The notes: a model not told the origin generated them from the letters alone. A DNA stretch of 48,305 nucleotides from an uncultured Bacteroidales bacterium (GCA_903824935.1 CAIJYT010000178.1:1-48305), one strand, 5' to 3'; positions 9,472 to 19,055 are shown, numbered from the stretch's first letter. Program-made: numbers and translations.

Positions 9472-10674
9472 TTATTTTTTGCGTTTCCCAGGCTTTCCTG
9501 CCGACCTGAATGCCTGTGCAAGATCGTCAAGAATATCCTTCTCATCTTCAATCCCTATCGAGAACCTTATCATCGATGGCGAAATCCCGGCCTTTTTCAT
9601 CTCCTTCTCCCCCATCGCCGAATGCGTGGTGGATGCAGGATGGGTTACTATTGAACGGCAGGTCCCAAGATGGGTGGCATGCGTTATGATCTTTAAAGCA
9701 TCAATAAAATTTGTCGCATCCTTATAGTTACCTTCCAGCTCAAACGAAAGAAGTGAACTGCAGCCCTTCATCTGGGGCTTGATCATCTTGTGATAAGGGT
9801 TCGATTTCAAACCCGGGTAATTCACATGTTTCACCCTCGGGTGTTTCTCGAGGAATGTCGCAACAGCCATAGCATTGGAGCAATGCTTGTCCATACGGAG
9901 CGAAAGTGTTTCAAGTCCCAGCAGGTTCAGCCATGCATTAAAAGGCGCCATGGATGGGCCTAAATAACGTATACTGCTCTGACGGATCCCGTCGATGAGT
10001 CTCTTCGGTCCGCAAATGATCCCGCCCAGGCTGGTCCCGTTCCCGCAAACATACTTCGTCGTGGAATGAACGATTACATCAGCCCCCAGGGCTATCGGCT
10101 GCTGAAGCGCAGGAGTGGCGATGGTATTATCAACAACCAGCGGAAGTTTCTTTGACCTGGCAAGTTTCGCCAGGGCCGGTATATCGGCAATAAAAAGAGC
10201 AGGGTTGCTTGGAGTTTCTACAAATAGGAATTTCGTTTTTGGAGTGATGGCATCTTTCCAGGCATTGATATCCTCGGGCTTTGTCACCCAATTGACCTTT
10301 GTAGCCATCTTCTTCAGGCCTGTATCGAAAAGCCCGAAAGTGCCTCCGTATACCCGGTTCGAAGAAACCACCTCATCCCCCGGTGAAAGCCAGTGATGGC
10401 TCAGGAGAAATATGGCCGCCATCCCTGATGCGGTTGCGATCGCGCCATCGGTGCCTTCAAGTTCTGCCATCCTGCGTTCAAACAGGTCGACAGTCGGATT
10501 GTCCCAGCGCCCATATGTATACCCCGGTTTCTCACCGGTAAATATTGCCGCAGCTTCCTTCGCATCAGCATAAGGATATGCGACCGACTGATAAAGTGGA
10601 GTGATCATCGAACCGGGATTGAAATTTACGTTCCCGGCATGAATAGCTTTTGTACTGAATCCTTGTTTTGACAT
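9472..10674 (-). CDS. O-acylhomoserine sulfhydrylase / cystathionine-synthase family PLP enzyme (MetZ-like)
   Basis: A 400-residue Cys/Met metabolism PLP enzyme. The PLP lysine is in HSTTKYVCGNG, and the TYGRWDNPT and ATASGMAAIF blocks are present. The C-terminal end is lysine-rich (GKPGKRKK). It resembles O-succinyl- or O-acetylhomoserine sulfhydrylases more than lyases, but the reaction is not certain. An AGGAGG lies four bases before the ATG, an unusually strong Shine-Dalgarno site for this genome. It is a distant paralogue of the enzyme at 6093-7295. It opens the amino acid group, 61 bases downstream of the last aromatic-cluster gene. Confidence 0.85.
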   Translation of the reverse strand: MSKQGFSTKAIHAGNVNFNPGSMITPLYQSVAYPYADAKEAAAIFTGEKPGYTYGRWDNPTVDLFERRMAELEGTDGAIATASGMAAIFLLSHHWLSPGDEVVSSNRVYGGTFGLFDTGLKKMATKVNWVTKPEDINAWKDAITPKTKFLFVETPSNPALFIADIPALAKLARSKKLPLVVDNTIATPALQQPIALGADVIVHSTTKYVCGNGTSLGGIICGPKRLIDGIRQSSIRYLGPSMAPFNAWLNLLGLETLSLRMDKHCSNAMAVATFLEKHPRVKHVNYPGLKSNPYHKMIKPQMKGCSSLLSFELEGNYKDATNFIDALKIITHATHLGTCRSIVTHPASTTHSAMGEKEMKKAGISPSMIRFSIGIEDEKDILDDLAQAFRSAGKPGKRKK

Positions 10675-10735
10675 ATTCCCTCCTTGTGTTTTTGAATGTT
10701 ATAAAATTAACGATTCCCCGGAAAAATGCAAAATT

Positions 10736-11926
10736 TTATCCTTCCCTACGTATCACCATGGCGCTGCTGACCCCTCCGCCCCCGCAGATTGCGGCAATAG
10801 CATACCTCTTATCAAGGCGCTTCAGGGCATGGTATGCAGTGACAAATATCCTTGCCCCGCTTATACCTGTAGGATGTCCAAGGGCAATGGCGCCCCCGTG
10901 GACATTAAGTTTAGAACGATCCCACTTCAGGACTTTTTCATTGGCGAGAACCTGTATCGCAAAAGCTTCATTCACCTCGATAAGATCCAAATCATCCAAT
11001 GACATGCCTGCTTTCTTTAATGCTGCCGGTATTGAATATGCAGGGCCTTCTCCCATGGTTGAAGGATCAACTGCAAGTTGTGCATACGAAACAATCGAAA
11101 AAAGAGGCTTCAGCCCCATTTCTTCAGCTTTCCTCCGGCCTGTCACCACCAGGGCCACTGCTCCGTCACTAAGCCCGCAGGAGTTCCCCGCAGTTACCGT
11201 GCCGTTAGTCCTGAAAGCAGGTTTTATCGAAGCCATTTTTTCTGCACTGACCTCATGACGGATAGTCTCGTCCTTATCAAAGATTACCGCTTGTTTCCCT
11301 TCACCACCCCTTAAAACCACCGGAACGATTTCTTCGTCAAACCAGCCATTTTTTTGCGCCTGTGAAGCTTTCCGATGACTGCCTATGGCAAATTCATCCT
11401 GTTCCAGCCTCGAAATCCCGTATTTATCAAAAAGATTTTCTGCTGTTTCTCCCATTCCCTGTCCGATCAACGGATCGATGCTGTCGCTCCATCCGTCTTC
11501 AAGTGTTTTATTCCCCATTTTGAAACCGTCCCAGCGCGCTCCCTTCAGAAGGTATGGGATGGAACTCATGCTATCAAAGCCTCCGGCAACAACTATTCCC
11601 GCTTCTCCCAGCCGTATAGACTGTGCTGCCATCGCCAGGCTCCGCATTCCCGAAGGACATGCCATATTAACAGTCACAGCCGGAACTGAAGCTTCGATAC
11701 CGCCACGGACTGCGGCAGTCCTTGCAGGATTTGGCCCGTTCCCTGCCTGCCTGCAGCTTCCAAGAATAACTTCATCCACAAGGTTCCCGCTAAGCCCGCT
11801 GCGGCGCAGGGCTTCCCTGATGACCACAGCCCCGAGCTCCCACGACGGAACATCTTTAAGGCTGCCGCCAAACCTGCCCATGGCAGTGCGGCATGCAGCA
11901 ACAACAACGATATCCTTTAATTCCAT
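10736..11926 (-). CDS. Acetyl-CoA C-acyltransferase (thiolase)
   Basis: A 396-residue thiolase II family enzyme. The acylated cysteine lies in NMACPSGMRS, the catalytic histidine in GHPTGISGAR, and the second cysteine in the CGGGG block near the C-terminus. It either cleaves acetoacetyl-CoA to two acetyl-CoA or thiolyses a longer 3-oxoacyl-CoA. A start at 11962 would overlap the SDR gene by 23 bases and add residues unlike thiolases, so the ATG at 11926, 13 bases after the SDR stop, is preferred. It is the last gene of the aromatic cluster and is the likelier of the two thiolases to finish the pathway from acetoacetyl-CoA. Confidence 0.93.
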   Translation of the reverse strand: MELKDIVVVAACRTAMGRFGGSLKDVPSWELGAVVIREALRRSGLSGNLVDEVILGSCRQAGNGPNPARTAAVRGGIEASVPAVTVNMACPSGMRSLAMAAQSIRLGEAGIVVAGGFDSMSSIPYLLKGARWDGFKMGNKTLEDGWSDSIDPLIGQGMGETAENLFDKYGISRLEQDEFAIGSHRKASQAQKNGWFDEEIVPVVLRGGEGKQAVIFDKDETIRHEVSAEKMASIKPAFRTNGTVTAGNSCGLSDGAVALVVTGRRKAEEMGLKPLFSIVSYAQLAVDPSTMGEGPAYSIPAALKKAGMSLDDLDLIEVNEAFAIQVLANEKVLKWDRSKLNVHGGAIALGHPTGISGARIFVTAYHALKRLDKRYAIAAICGGGGVSSAMVIRREG

Positions 11927-11939
11927 ACAGCAGCTTTCA

Positions 11940-12686
11940 TTATATGTACTGGCCTCCGTCAACCTTGATCACCTCACCCGTGATGTGCCTGGCCAGTCCT
12001 GAACAAAGGAATACCACCAGGTTTGCAATATCTTCGGGAGTACCTAGTCGTTTCAATACGATCTCTTCAAGGGCAGCGGCAAGTACATCTTCCCCTGAAG
12101 TCTTCATCATTTCAGTCTCTATAAGCCCGGGAGCCACAGCGTTCACGTTGACATTGTATTTGCCAAGCTCCTTTGCAACGGTCTTCGTAAGCCCTATGAT
12201 CCCTGCTTTTGAGGCTGAATAATTAGCCTGTCCGAACTTGCCCCTGAGGCCGTTGATGGAAGTAATGTTCACAATCTTGCCCGATTGCTGCTCGCGAAAC
12301 AGGGGAGCAACAGCCCTGGTATAATTGAAAAAGCCTTTAAGGTTAACACTGATCACTTCATCCCATTGTTTTTCGGTCATCTTCCACACTACCCCGTCGC
12401 GGTTGATGCCTGCATTGTTCACCAGGATATCGAGCCTGCCGAATTCAAGAACAACCCGTTTCACCGAATTCTCGGCAGATGTAAAATCTGAGATGTCCGA
12501 CTGTATGAACATGGCCTTGCGTCCCATGCTTTTGATCTTTTTAAGGATATCCACGGCATCCTCTTCGTGTTTGCGGTCTATCATAATGACATCCGCACCG
12601 CATCCTGCAAGTTTCAGTGAAATGGCGGCACCTATCCCGCTGATCCCGCCGGTCACTATTGCAGTTTGATTTTCAAGATTTATCAT
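11940..12686 (-). CDS. SDR family 3-oxoacyl/3-hydroxyacyl reductase (FabG/PhaB-like)
   Basis: A 248-residue classical short-chain dehydrogenase. It has the nucleotide-binding TGGISGIGAA near residue 12, the NNAG motif, and a catalytic Ser/Tyr/Lys set with YSASK. The C-terminus ends in the usual VDGGQYI. Such enzymes interconvert 3-oxoacyl and 3-hydroxyacyl thioesters with NAD(P)H. Between hcrB and a thiolase it is placed to act on 3-hydroxybutyryl-CoA or 3-hydroxypimelyl-CoA. The fusion protein at 19056 carries another 3-hydroxyacyl-CoA dehydrogenase, so the two may be specialised for different chain lengths or cofactors. Confidence 0.9.
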   Translation of the reverse strand: MINLENQTAIVTGGISGIGAAISLKLAGCGADVIMIDRKHEEDAVDILKKIKSMGRKAMFIQSDISDFTSAENSVKRVVLEFGRLDILVNNAGINRDGVVWKMTEKQWDEVISVNLKGFFNYTRAVAPLFREQQSGKIVNITSINGLRGKFGQANYSASKAGIIGLTKTVAKELGKYNVNVNAVAPGLIETEMMKTSGEDVLAAALEEIVLKRLGTPEDIANLVVFLCSGLARHITGEVIKVDGGQYI

Positions 12687-12707
12687 TCCAGGTATTCTAG
12701 TTTATGT

Positions 12708-13643
12708 TCAGCCCAATTGCAGTTCCTTAAAACTCCTTTCAAGGAATACAATGATCATATCTTTTCTGTATTTCCTCGAATAGGTATCGTTATCTACTAT
12801 CCTTGATTGAGATACCGCCGCTGCGGCCAGGGCCTTCAGATCATCGCCTGCCTTACCGTCAACAATTACAGGCTTTGCATGAACTCCCCCGAGGACTATC
12901 CTGATGCTACCTGCCTTTTTCACCGACACCGCAGTAGTAAGAGAAGTAAAATCCAGGGTTGCCCTCTTTCTCAGTTTTTTGTATACAGAACTGATATGAT
13001 GATTTAATGGTATGCGGATGGCTTTAATGATTGACTCAGGGCTTATTCCCCTCGGAGCCATCCCGTCGCCTGTATAGATGCTTTCTAATGGTTTTATGGA
13101 AGTGCCGCTAAAATCCAGCAGTTCAACGCATGCATTCAGGCTTATCAGGACAATCGCCATATCTGAAACGAATTTCGCGAAACAGTGCTTGCTGCCCCCG
13201 CTTGCAAGACAAACAGGACCGCTGCTTTTAAGACAATAGCCTGAGGCTTCCCTCCACCATTCGCTCTGGTTGAAATACGAACAACGGTTCCCGCAAAGCA
13301 GGTTCCCTCCAAGTGTGGCGGTTTTTCTTATAGTGGGTGAAGCAACCGATTTCACTGCCTCGGCCAGGACTGGGAAATGATCACATACGGTTGAATGCCC
13401 TGCAAGATCATCAAGACTTATCAATGATCCTATCGCCAGGGTTTCATCGCTTGCAAACACTTCCTTCAAAGCCTGTATCTCAGAAATATCGATAAGCAGG
13501 TCAGCCAAATCGTTTCCCTGGAACCTGTTAACCATTACATCGGTTCCTCCCGCGAAGTACCGGACACGGCCATTGTTCTCTCTAGCCAGCGACAGGGCCT
13601 GCTCAGCAGTTGATGCTTTGATATATGTTTTTCCCTTCAGCAT
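12708..13643 (-). CDS. hcrB: 4-hydroxybenzoyl-CoA reductase beta subunit (FAD and 4Fe-4S)
   Basis: This 311-residue protein is the FAD-binding middle subunit of the xanthine oxidase family (AGGTD near residue 31; TIRKTATLGGNL near 104). It also has the short insert that marks 4-hydroxybenzoyl-CoA reductase: cysteines 121, 137, 145 and 154. Their spacing (16, 8, 9) is that of the cluster ligands I recall for Thauera HcrB (122, 138, 146, 155). Xanthine dehydrogenases lack this insert. The extra [4Fe-4S] cluster feeds electrons inward so that the enzyme reductively removes the para-hydroxyl of 4-hydroxybenzoyl-CoA to give benzoyl-CoA. It starts 15 bases after the fused HcrCA gene, its expected partner. 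Confidence 0.9.
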   Translation of the reverse strand: MLKGKTYIKASTAEQALSLARENNGRVRYFAGGTDVMVNRFQGNDLADLLIDISEIQALKEVFASDETLAIGSLISLDDLAGHSTVCDHFPVLAEAVKSVASPTIRKTATLGGNLLCGNRCSYFNQSEWWREASGYCLKSSGPVCLASGGSKHCFAKFVSDMAIVLISLNACVELLDFSGTSIKPLESIYTGDGMAPRGISPESIIKAIRIPLNHHISSVYKKLRKRATLDFTSLTTAVSVKKAGSIRIVLGGVHAKPVIVDGKAGDDLKALAAAAVSQSRIVDNDTYSRKYRKDMIIVFLERSFKELQLG

Positions 13644-13658
13644 CTGCCCTTATACATT

Positions 13659-16463
13659 TTATTCAGCTAAATGGTTTTCTTTCATCTTTGCCAGTATATC
13701 CTCGGCGCTTACCGGCAGACTGGTTATCCTCACACCCGTTGCATTGAATATCGCATTGGCAATGGCCGGGATCACCGGGTGGATCGCCCCTTCCCCTGCC
13801 TCCTTGGCGCCAAACGGACCCTCGGGATCAATAGTCTCAATAATGCTGGCGTGAATATCGGGGGTATCAACCGAAGTCGGGATCTTATATTCAAGGAAAT
13901 TATTGTTCAGAAGCAGCCCTTTATAATATTTCATCTGCTCGCTGATGGCCTGCCCCGTACCCATATGCCAGGAACCTTCGAGCTGGCCTTCAACAGCCAG
14001 AGGGTTCAGGGCCTTACCGCAATCATGGGCTCCCCACACATCGGTCACTTTCACGTACCCTGTCTCCATATCAACTTCCACTTCGGCAATGCAGGCCCCG
14101 AATGAATACGATGGGCTTAGCCCGGCCCCGGCACCCTTGAAATCACCTCCCAGCTTAGGTGATATGTATTTTCCGCTAACGCTTACCGCTCCCCTTTTGG
14201 CAGTGAGTATCTCTACTGCTTCCATCCATGAAAGGTTTGTCGTCGTATCGTTGCTGTATATCCTGTCGTCGCTGAAATTCAGTTCACCGGGGTTTATATT
14301 ATGCTTTATTACAAGGGCTTCTGTGATCTCCTTCTTCAGGATCAATGCAGCATCTTTGGCCGCATTTCCTGCCATGAAAGTGACCCTGCTCGAATACGAG
14401 CCGAAATCGACAGGGGTCAGAAGAGTATCTGCGGCAAGCACAAAGATCTTGTCCATGCCTATCCCCAAAACTTCCGAAACTATAATGGCAAGCATGGTGT
14501 CGCTTCCCTGTCCTATATCGCTTGAACCCGAAGTAACCAGCACCCTCCCGTCAAAATCGAGCTTCAGGTGGACCACCGACTGCGGCAACTCGTTCCATAT
14601 AATAGGCAATGCGCTCCCGCTGATAAAGAATCCGCAGGCAACTCCAAGCCCCCTGCCTTTCTCGAGCTTTCCCCTGCGGTCTTTCCAGCCCGAGAGGTCC
14701 ATTACTTTTTGCAGGGATTCCCGGCTTCCGTTCGAGGTGATACGGTACTGCCCAACAGTAAGAGTATTTGAATCAAGAAAATTCTTCATCCTGAGTTCGC
14801 AGGGGTCCATCGCTATCTTTATGGCCAGGTCGTCGATCAGTGACTCCACGGCAAACCTTGAATTCACAGCCCCATGCCCGCGCATTGCTCCGCATTGGGG
14901 TTTGTTGGTGTATACGCGATATGTGCGAAATCCGAAATTGTCAAGCTTATAGGGAGCCTGCAGAAGCACCCCATTGTAATAGGATGTCACCACCCCGAAG
15001 CTGCCGTAGGCGCCCCCGTCGATTGCAACATCTGCATCAAGGACTTTGATCGTTCCCTCTCCGGAAATACCCATTTCGACTGTCATTTTTGACGGATGAC
15101 GTCCGTGGTTGGTAAGGAACACTTCTTCCCTCGACAAGCGCACCCTTACCGGCCTTCCGGTCTTGCGGGAAAGGTGGGAAACAATGATCTCATGGGGAAA
15201 GGGATCGCTTTTACCCCCAAACCCTCCGCCCAGGTATGGTTTGATCACACGTACCCGGCTCAGGGGAACTTCCATCACCTTGGCCAGGGCCCGGTGAAGG
15301 TAGTGGGGAACCTGGGTCGCCGTTATGATCGTAAGCCCGTTCTCGTCCCAGTATGCAGTGGCAGCATGGGGTTCGGTGAATCCATGGCTGAGGCCTTCAA
15401 ATTCGAAGGACATTTTACTTGTAAATTCAGCCTCTTTTATTCCCTGCTGCTGGTCGCCGAAACGCAGCTCGGCCTTTTTATGGATATTATTATTGAACTT
15501 GCCGGTTTCATGGATACGTTCATTTTCACCTGCATCGTTCAGCGAATCTTCAATAGTCAGGAATTCCCTGATGGGTTTATACTTTACCCTGATAAGCCTG
15601 CATGCTTCAGCAGCAATCTCTTCTGTATCGGCTGCAACAGCTGCAACGATCTCGCCTGCATACCTTACTTTTTCCACAGCTATTGCAGTCTCATCCTGGG
15701 AAATGGGAAGCACACCGAATTTACCGGGAATCTCACGGCCTGTTGCGATATAATGAACACCCTGCATTATCATGGCTTCGGAAACATCAATATGTTCAAT
15801 CCTCGCGTGAGAATGTATACTTCGCAGGAATTTGCAGTGCAGCGAATTCTTGAGAACAATGTCATCAGCGTATTCTGCTGCCCCCCTCACTTTCTTCTCA
15901 GCCTCAAGGTATGGTCTTGGAATTCCAACACCACCCTTGATGGCATGGGCGGGTTTGAAAGGAGATGATTTACTGACTGTTGTTGCTGAAATTTCCTTAA
16001 CATATCCAGCCACCGCTTCGATGATCTTTTTATATCCGGTGCATCTGCAGAGGTTTCCCGACAATCCTTCCTTTACTTTACGGATGAGTGCCGATGAGTC
16101 AGTTTCTCGGATCAGCGCCGGCGCCAGGCTCAGGGCTGTAAGAACCATCCCGGGTGTACAGAACCCGCATTGTATGGCCCCTTTTTCGACGAATAATTCT
16201 TGCAGCCTGTGAAGCTTCCCGTCTTTTGCCAGGGCTTCGATAGTGGTCACTTCCGATCCGTCACAGCGCAAAGCGGGAGTAATGCAGCTCAACACGGCTT
16301 TGCCATCCACAAGCACAGTACAGGCACCACAGCTCCCTTCTTCGCAGCCTATCTTGGTTCCTGTAAGCCCGGCTTTTTCACGGATCAGGTGAGCAAGAGT
16401 TTCATGCTCTGTTGCCAGGAGGTGAAATTGTTTGCCGTTGATACTGATGTTGATCTGCTGCAT
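13659..16463 (-). CDS. hcrA: 4-hydroxybenzoyl-CoA reductase, fused 2Fe-2S (HcrC) and molybdopterin (HcrA) subunits
   Basis: From the ATG at 16463 this is a 934-residue fusion. Residues 1 to about 155 are a two-[2Fe-2S] subunit (C40, C45, C48, C60 and C99, C102, C139, C141). From about residue 180 on it is a molybdopterin large subunit with GGGFGGKSD and the active-site glutamate region GPFGAKEAGEG. In known 4-hydroxybenzoyl-CoA reductases these are separate chains of about 160 and 770 residues. The next gene, HcrB, carries the diagnostic 4Fe-4S insert, and xdhC and mocA lie directly upstream. A GTG at 16487 would add eight residues. A different hydroxylating activity is possible, but the benzoyl-CoA context supports the call. 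Confidence 0.85.
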   Translation of the reverse strand: MQQINISINGKQFHLLATEHETLAHLIREKAGLTGTKIGCEEGSCGACTVLVDGKAVLSCITPALRCDGSEVTTIEALAKDGKLHRLQELFVEKGAIQCGFCTPGMVLTALSLAPALIRETDSSALIRKVKEGLSGNLCRCTGYKKIIEAVAGYVKEISATTVSKSSPFKPAHAIKGGVGIPRPYLEAEKKVRGAAEYADDIVLKNSLHCKFLRSIHSHARIEHIDVSEAMIMQGVHYIATGREIPGKFGVLPISQDETAIAVEKVRYAGEIVAAVAADTEEIAAEACRLIRVKYKPIREFLTIEDSLNDAGENERIHETGKFNNNIHKKAELRFGDQQQGIKEAEFTSKMSFEFEGLSHGFTEPHAATAYWDENGLTIITATQVPHYLHRALAKVMEVPLSRVRVIKPYLGGGFGGKSDPFPHEIIVSHLSRKTGRPVRVRLSREEVFLTNHGRHPSKMTVEMGISGEGTIKVLDADVAIDGGAYGSFGVVTSYYNGVLLQAPYKLDNFGFRTYRVYTNKPQCGAMRGHGAVNSRFAVESLIDDLAIKIAMDPCELRMKNFLDSNTLTVGQYRITSNGSRESLQKVMDLSGWKDRRGKLEKGRGLGVACGFFISGSALPIIWNELPQSVVHLKLDFDGRVLVTSGSSDIGQGSDTMLAIIVSEVLGIGMDKIFVLAADTLLTPVDFGSYSSRVTFMAGNAAKDAALILKKEITEALVIKHNINPGELNFSDDRIYSNDTTTNLSWMEAVEILTAKRGAVSVSGKYISPKLGGDFKGAGAGLSPSYSFGACIAEVEVDMETGYVKVTDVWGAHDCGKALNPLAVEGQLEGSWHMGTGQAISEQMKYYKGLLLNNNFLEYKIPTSVDTPDIHASIIETIDPEGPFGAKEAGEGAIHPVIPAIANAIFNATGVRITSLPVSAEDILAKMKENHLAE

Positions 16464-16498
16464 TTCCGGATCAATTGGCCAGGACACGTTTTAACGTC

Positions 16499-17269
16499 CT
16501 ACCTGGCTGTATTCTTTTCTTTTATAAGTTTAGCAATGATGCTGATTGCTATCTCATCGGCGCTCTCAGCATTGATATCAAGGCCTATCGGCATATCTAC
16601 ATTTTCAATTTCTTCGGATGAGGCAATTCCCTCATTCACGAAATCCTCCTTTATCCTTTTTACCTTATTCCTGCTGCCTATCAGGCCGAGATAGTAATGA
16701 GGCTTGTGAAGACAGAATGCCAGGACTTCGCGGTCGGTCGGATGATCCAGGGTTGCAATTACGATGAAAGTACCGCTATCGTAAGGCAGGCCGGGCATTA
16801 CCTTTGCAAAATCACCGGTGACCTTCGTGAATCCTGTATCGGTCCAGTTGTCGAAAATATCCCTGCGCGGATCAACGACGGTGATATCAAAATCGAGATC
16901 CATGGCGTGTTTTACGACTGCCTTCCCAACATGGCCACCACCGAATATGAATAGCTTCTTCTGAGGCATAAGCGGTTGTATAAAAATTTCAACAGTTCCC
17001 CCGCAGCACATCTGGTGCTGTTCCATCAGGTCATGTTTAAAAAGGGCGGGCTTTCTTTCTTTAATAACCTTAACGGCATCCTGTATAACAGCCCACTCAA
17101 GCGGCCCGCCTCCGACCGTTCCATAGATCTGCTCATTCTCCCAAATAATCATTTTCGCGCCTGTCTTTAATGGCGTGGAGCCCTTGGTGGAAACCACAGT
17201 GCATAGGGCTGTAACAGGGCCGCTTTTAAGCAGTTCCGATACCTTATCGTAAATTAAACAATCTTTCAT
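16499..17269 (-). CDS. xdhC: XdhC/CoxI family molybdenum cofactor insertion protein
   Basis: A 256-residue XdhC family protein. Its N-terminal XdhC/CoxI domain holds VVSTKGSTPLKTGAKMII and MCCGGTVEIF. Its C-terminal Rossmann domain holds FGGGHVGKAV near residue 130 and GLIGSRNKVKRI. XdhC proteins bind molybdenum cofactor, promote its sulfuration and deliver it to xanthine-oxidase-family enzymes. Here the client is evidently the HcrCA protein 35 bases downstream. The start overlaps the end of mocA by 26 bases, which indicates translational coupling. Confidence 0.93.
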   Translation of the reverse strand: MKDCLIYDKVSELLKSGPVTALCTVVSTKGSTPLKTGAKMIIWENEQIYGTVGGGPLEWAVIQDAVKVIKERKPALFKHDLMEQHQMCCGGTVEIFIQPLMPQKKLFIFGGGHVGKAVVKHAMDLDFDITVVDPRRDIFDNWTDTGFTKVTGDFAKVMPGLPYDSGTFIVIATLDHPTDREVLAFCLHKPHYYLGLIGSRNKVKRIKEDFVNEGIASSEEIENVDMPIGLDINAESADEIAISIIAKLIKEKNTAR

Positions 17270-17837
17270 ATTCTTCGGGGGTGTTGATGTTTGTCAGCAC
17301 CTTGTTGTTCGGCATCTCAACTCTTTTATAAGCCAACCCGCTCAGGACAAGCTTCAAATTTGCATCATTTATATGATAATTCCTTATGAAATTTATATTT
17401 TTTCTGTTCAGCAGCACAGGATGCCCTCCCCTGCCTTCAAATATGGGAGTGACATAGGCATCGTCGCTCCTTTCTTCAAAAAGGGCGTCGAGGATCTTCG
17501 AATCGACAAATGGGTTATCCACATTCTGAAAAAAACAGGAATCCGCCCCCTTTATATTTTCAAGGCCGAGTTTCAGTGAATAAAATCTCTCATATTCAGG
17601 ATGATCGTTTACAACTACTGAAACTTTCTTATGACCCGACAGAAGCTGTTTCACAGTTGAGGCTGTTTTCTCACCGACCACCACTGAAATGGCTGTGCAA
17701 CCCCAGTTTGCATATTCCGAAACTATCTTTTCAATGAACGTGACCTCCAGGCTGAAACCAAGCAGGGCCTTGGGTTTTTGCATCCTTGACGAAATCCCCG
17801 CTGCAAGAATTACCGCTGCCGTATTTTTCGTTTCCAT
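17244..17837 (-). CDS. mocA: MocA-like molybdenum cofactor nucleotidyltransferase
   Basis: A 197-residue NTP-transferase with the signature LAAGISSRMQKPKALL at residues 11-26 and an NVDNPFVD metal-binding stretch. The family includes MocA, which adds CMP to molybdopterin to make the cytosine dinucleotide cofactor, and MobA-like relatives. Lying directly before xdhC and hcrCA, it most likely makes or trims the cofactor for 4-hydroxybenzoyl-CoA reductase, an enzyme known to use molybdopterin cytosine dinucleotide in Thauera. CTP versus GTP specificity was not judged. Confidence 0.85.
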   Translation of the reverse strand: METKNTAAVILAAGISSRMQKPKALLGFSLEVTFIEKIVSEYANWGCTAISVVVGEKTASTVKQLLSGHKKVSVVVNDHPEYERFYSLKLGLENIKGADSCFFQNVDNPFVDSKILDALFEERSDDAYVTPIFEGRGGHPVLLNRKNINFIRNYHINDANLKLVLSGLAYKRVEMPNNKVLTNINTPEEYERLFNLR

Positions 17838-17855
17838 TGGTCAGGGTCCCAGGGA

Positions 17856-19034
17856 TCAGGAGAAGGCGCTCTCCCCTGTAATATCATTCCCTGTAATCAG
17901 GAGATGAATGTCGTGGGTTCCTTCATAAGTGATCACCGATTCAAGGTTCATCATATGCCTCATGATAGGGAAATCGCCTGTGATGCCCATGGCGCCAAGA
18001 ATCTGCCTCGATTCCCTGGCCACATCAAGGGCCATTTTAACATTATTTCTTTTAGCCATGGAGATCTGTGCAGGGGTCGCCCTGTCCTCATTACGGAGCA
18101 CTCCCACCCTCCATGCAAGCAGCTGGGCCTTTGTGATCTCGGTAAGCATCTCGGCCAGTTTCTTCTGGGTCAGCTGGAATGCGGCTATCGGCTTGCCAAA
18201 CTGCTTCCTTTCCTTTGAATACTGCAGGGCTGTATCGTAACAATCCATGGCAGCGCCAATCACTCCCCAGGCAATGCCGTACCTTGCCGAGCTGAGGCAG
18301 CTCAGAGGGCCTTTGAGTCCATGTATGCATGGTAAAAGGTTTTCCTTCGGGACCTTCACATTATCAAATACAAGTTCGCCTGTGAGTGAGGAGCGCAAAG
18401 ACCATTTCCTGAGAGTTTCGGGAGCGGTAAATCCTTCCATCCCCTTTTCAACCAGCAGCCCCCGGATCTTACCCTCTCCGTCCTTTGCCCATACCACGCT
18501 TACGTCGGCAATGGGGGAGTTGGTGATCCACATTTTAGAACCATTAAGAAGATAATGATCACCTTCGTCGGTGAAATGAGTGAGCATGCTTCCCGGGTCG
18601 GAGCCATGATTAGGTTCGGTGAGGCCGAATGCGCCTATCAAATCCCCTGTTGCAAGTTTAGGGAGGAATTTTCTTTTCTGTTCTTCGGTCCCGTATTTGT
18701 AAATAGGGTACATCACCAGGGAAGACTGGACCGAAGCTGCCGAGCGGATACTTGAATCACCGCGTTCAAGCTCCTGCATGATAAGCCCATAGGCGATCTG
18801 GTCCAGGCCGGCCCCTCCGTATTCAACAGGGATGTATGGCCCGAAAGCGCCTATCTCGCCAAGTTCCTTCGTAAGATGGCGGGGGAATTCATGTTTCTGG
18901 TTTGCCTCATCGATAATGGGAATGACGGCACGGTTCACCCAGTCCCTTACTGAGCCCCGTATCAGCTTATGTTCATCTGTTAAAAGTTCATCCACCCAAT
19001 AATAATCAGGCGATTGATATCTGATTGTGCTCAT
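17856..19034 (-). CDS. gcdH: Glutaryl-CoA dehydrogenase
   Basis: A 392-residue acyl-CoA dehydrogenase that oxidises and decarboxylates glutaryl-CoA to crotonyl-CoA and CO2. The catalytic base is E371 in ITYEGTHDIHLL. The block RSAASVQSSLVMYPIY holds the arginine that binds the distal carboxylate in this subfamily and is absent from straight-chain dehydrogenases. FGLTEPNHGSDP and WITNSP match the FAD-binding parts. Length and motifs are those of the decarboxylating enzyme. In this cluster it takes the glutaryl-CoA left after thiolysis of 3-oxopimelyl-CoA. No electron-transfer flavoprotein genes are in the window. Confidence 0.96.
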   Translation of the reverse strand: MSTIRYQSPDYYWVDELLTDEHKLIRGSVRDWVNRAVIPIIDEANQKHEFPRHLTKELGEIGAFGPYIPVEYGGAGLDQIAYGLIMQELERGDSSIRSAASVQSSLVMYPIYKYGTEEQKRKFLPKLATGDLIGAFGLTEPNHGSDPGSMLTHFTDEGDHYLLNGSKMWITNSPIADVSVVWAKDGEGKIRGLLVEKGMEGFTAPETLRKWSLRSSLTGELVFDNVKVPKENLLPCIHGLKGPLSCLSSARYGIAWGVIGAAMDCYDTALQYSKERKQFGKPIAAFQLTQKKLAEMLTEITKAQLLAWRVGVLRNEDRATPAQISMAKRNNVKMALDVARESRQILGAMGITGDFPIMRHMMNLESVITYEGTHDIHLLITGNDITGESAFS

Positions 19035-19055
19035 CCCTGGTATCTTAAACTGTTG

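Noticed and set aside
13659-16463. Xanthine dehydrogenase
   Set aside because: The adjacent beta subunit carries the four-cysteine insert of 4-hydroxybenzoyl-CoA reductase, and the genes lie in a benzoyl-CoA cluster with no purine genes.
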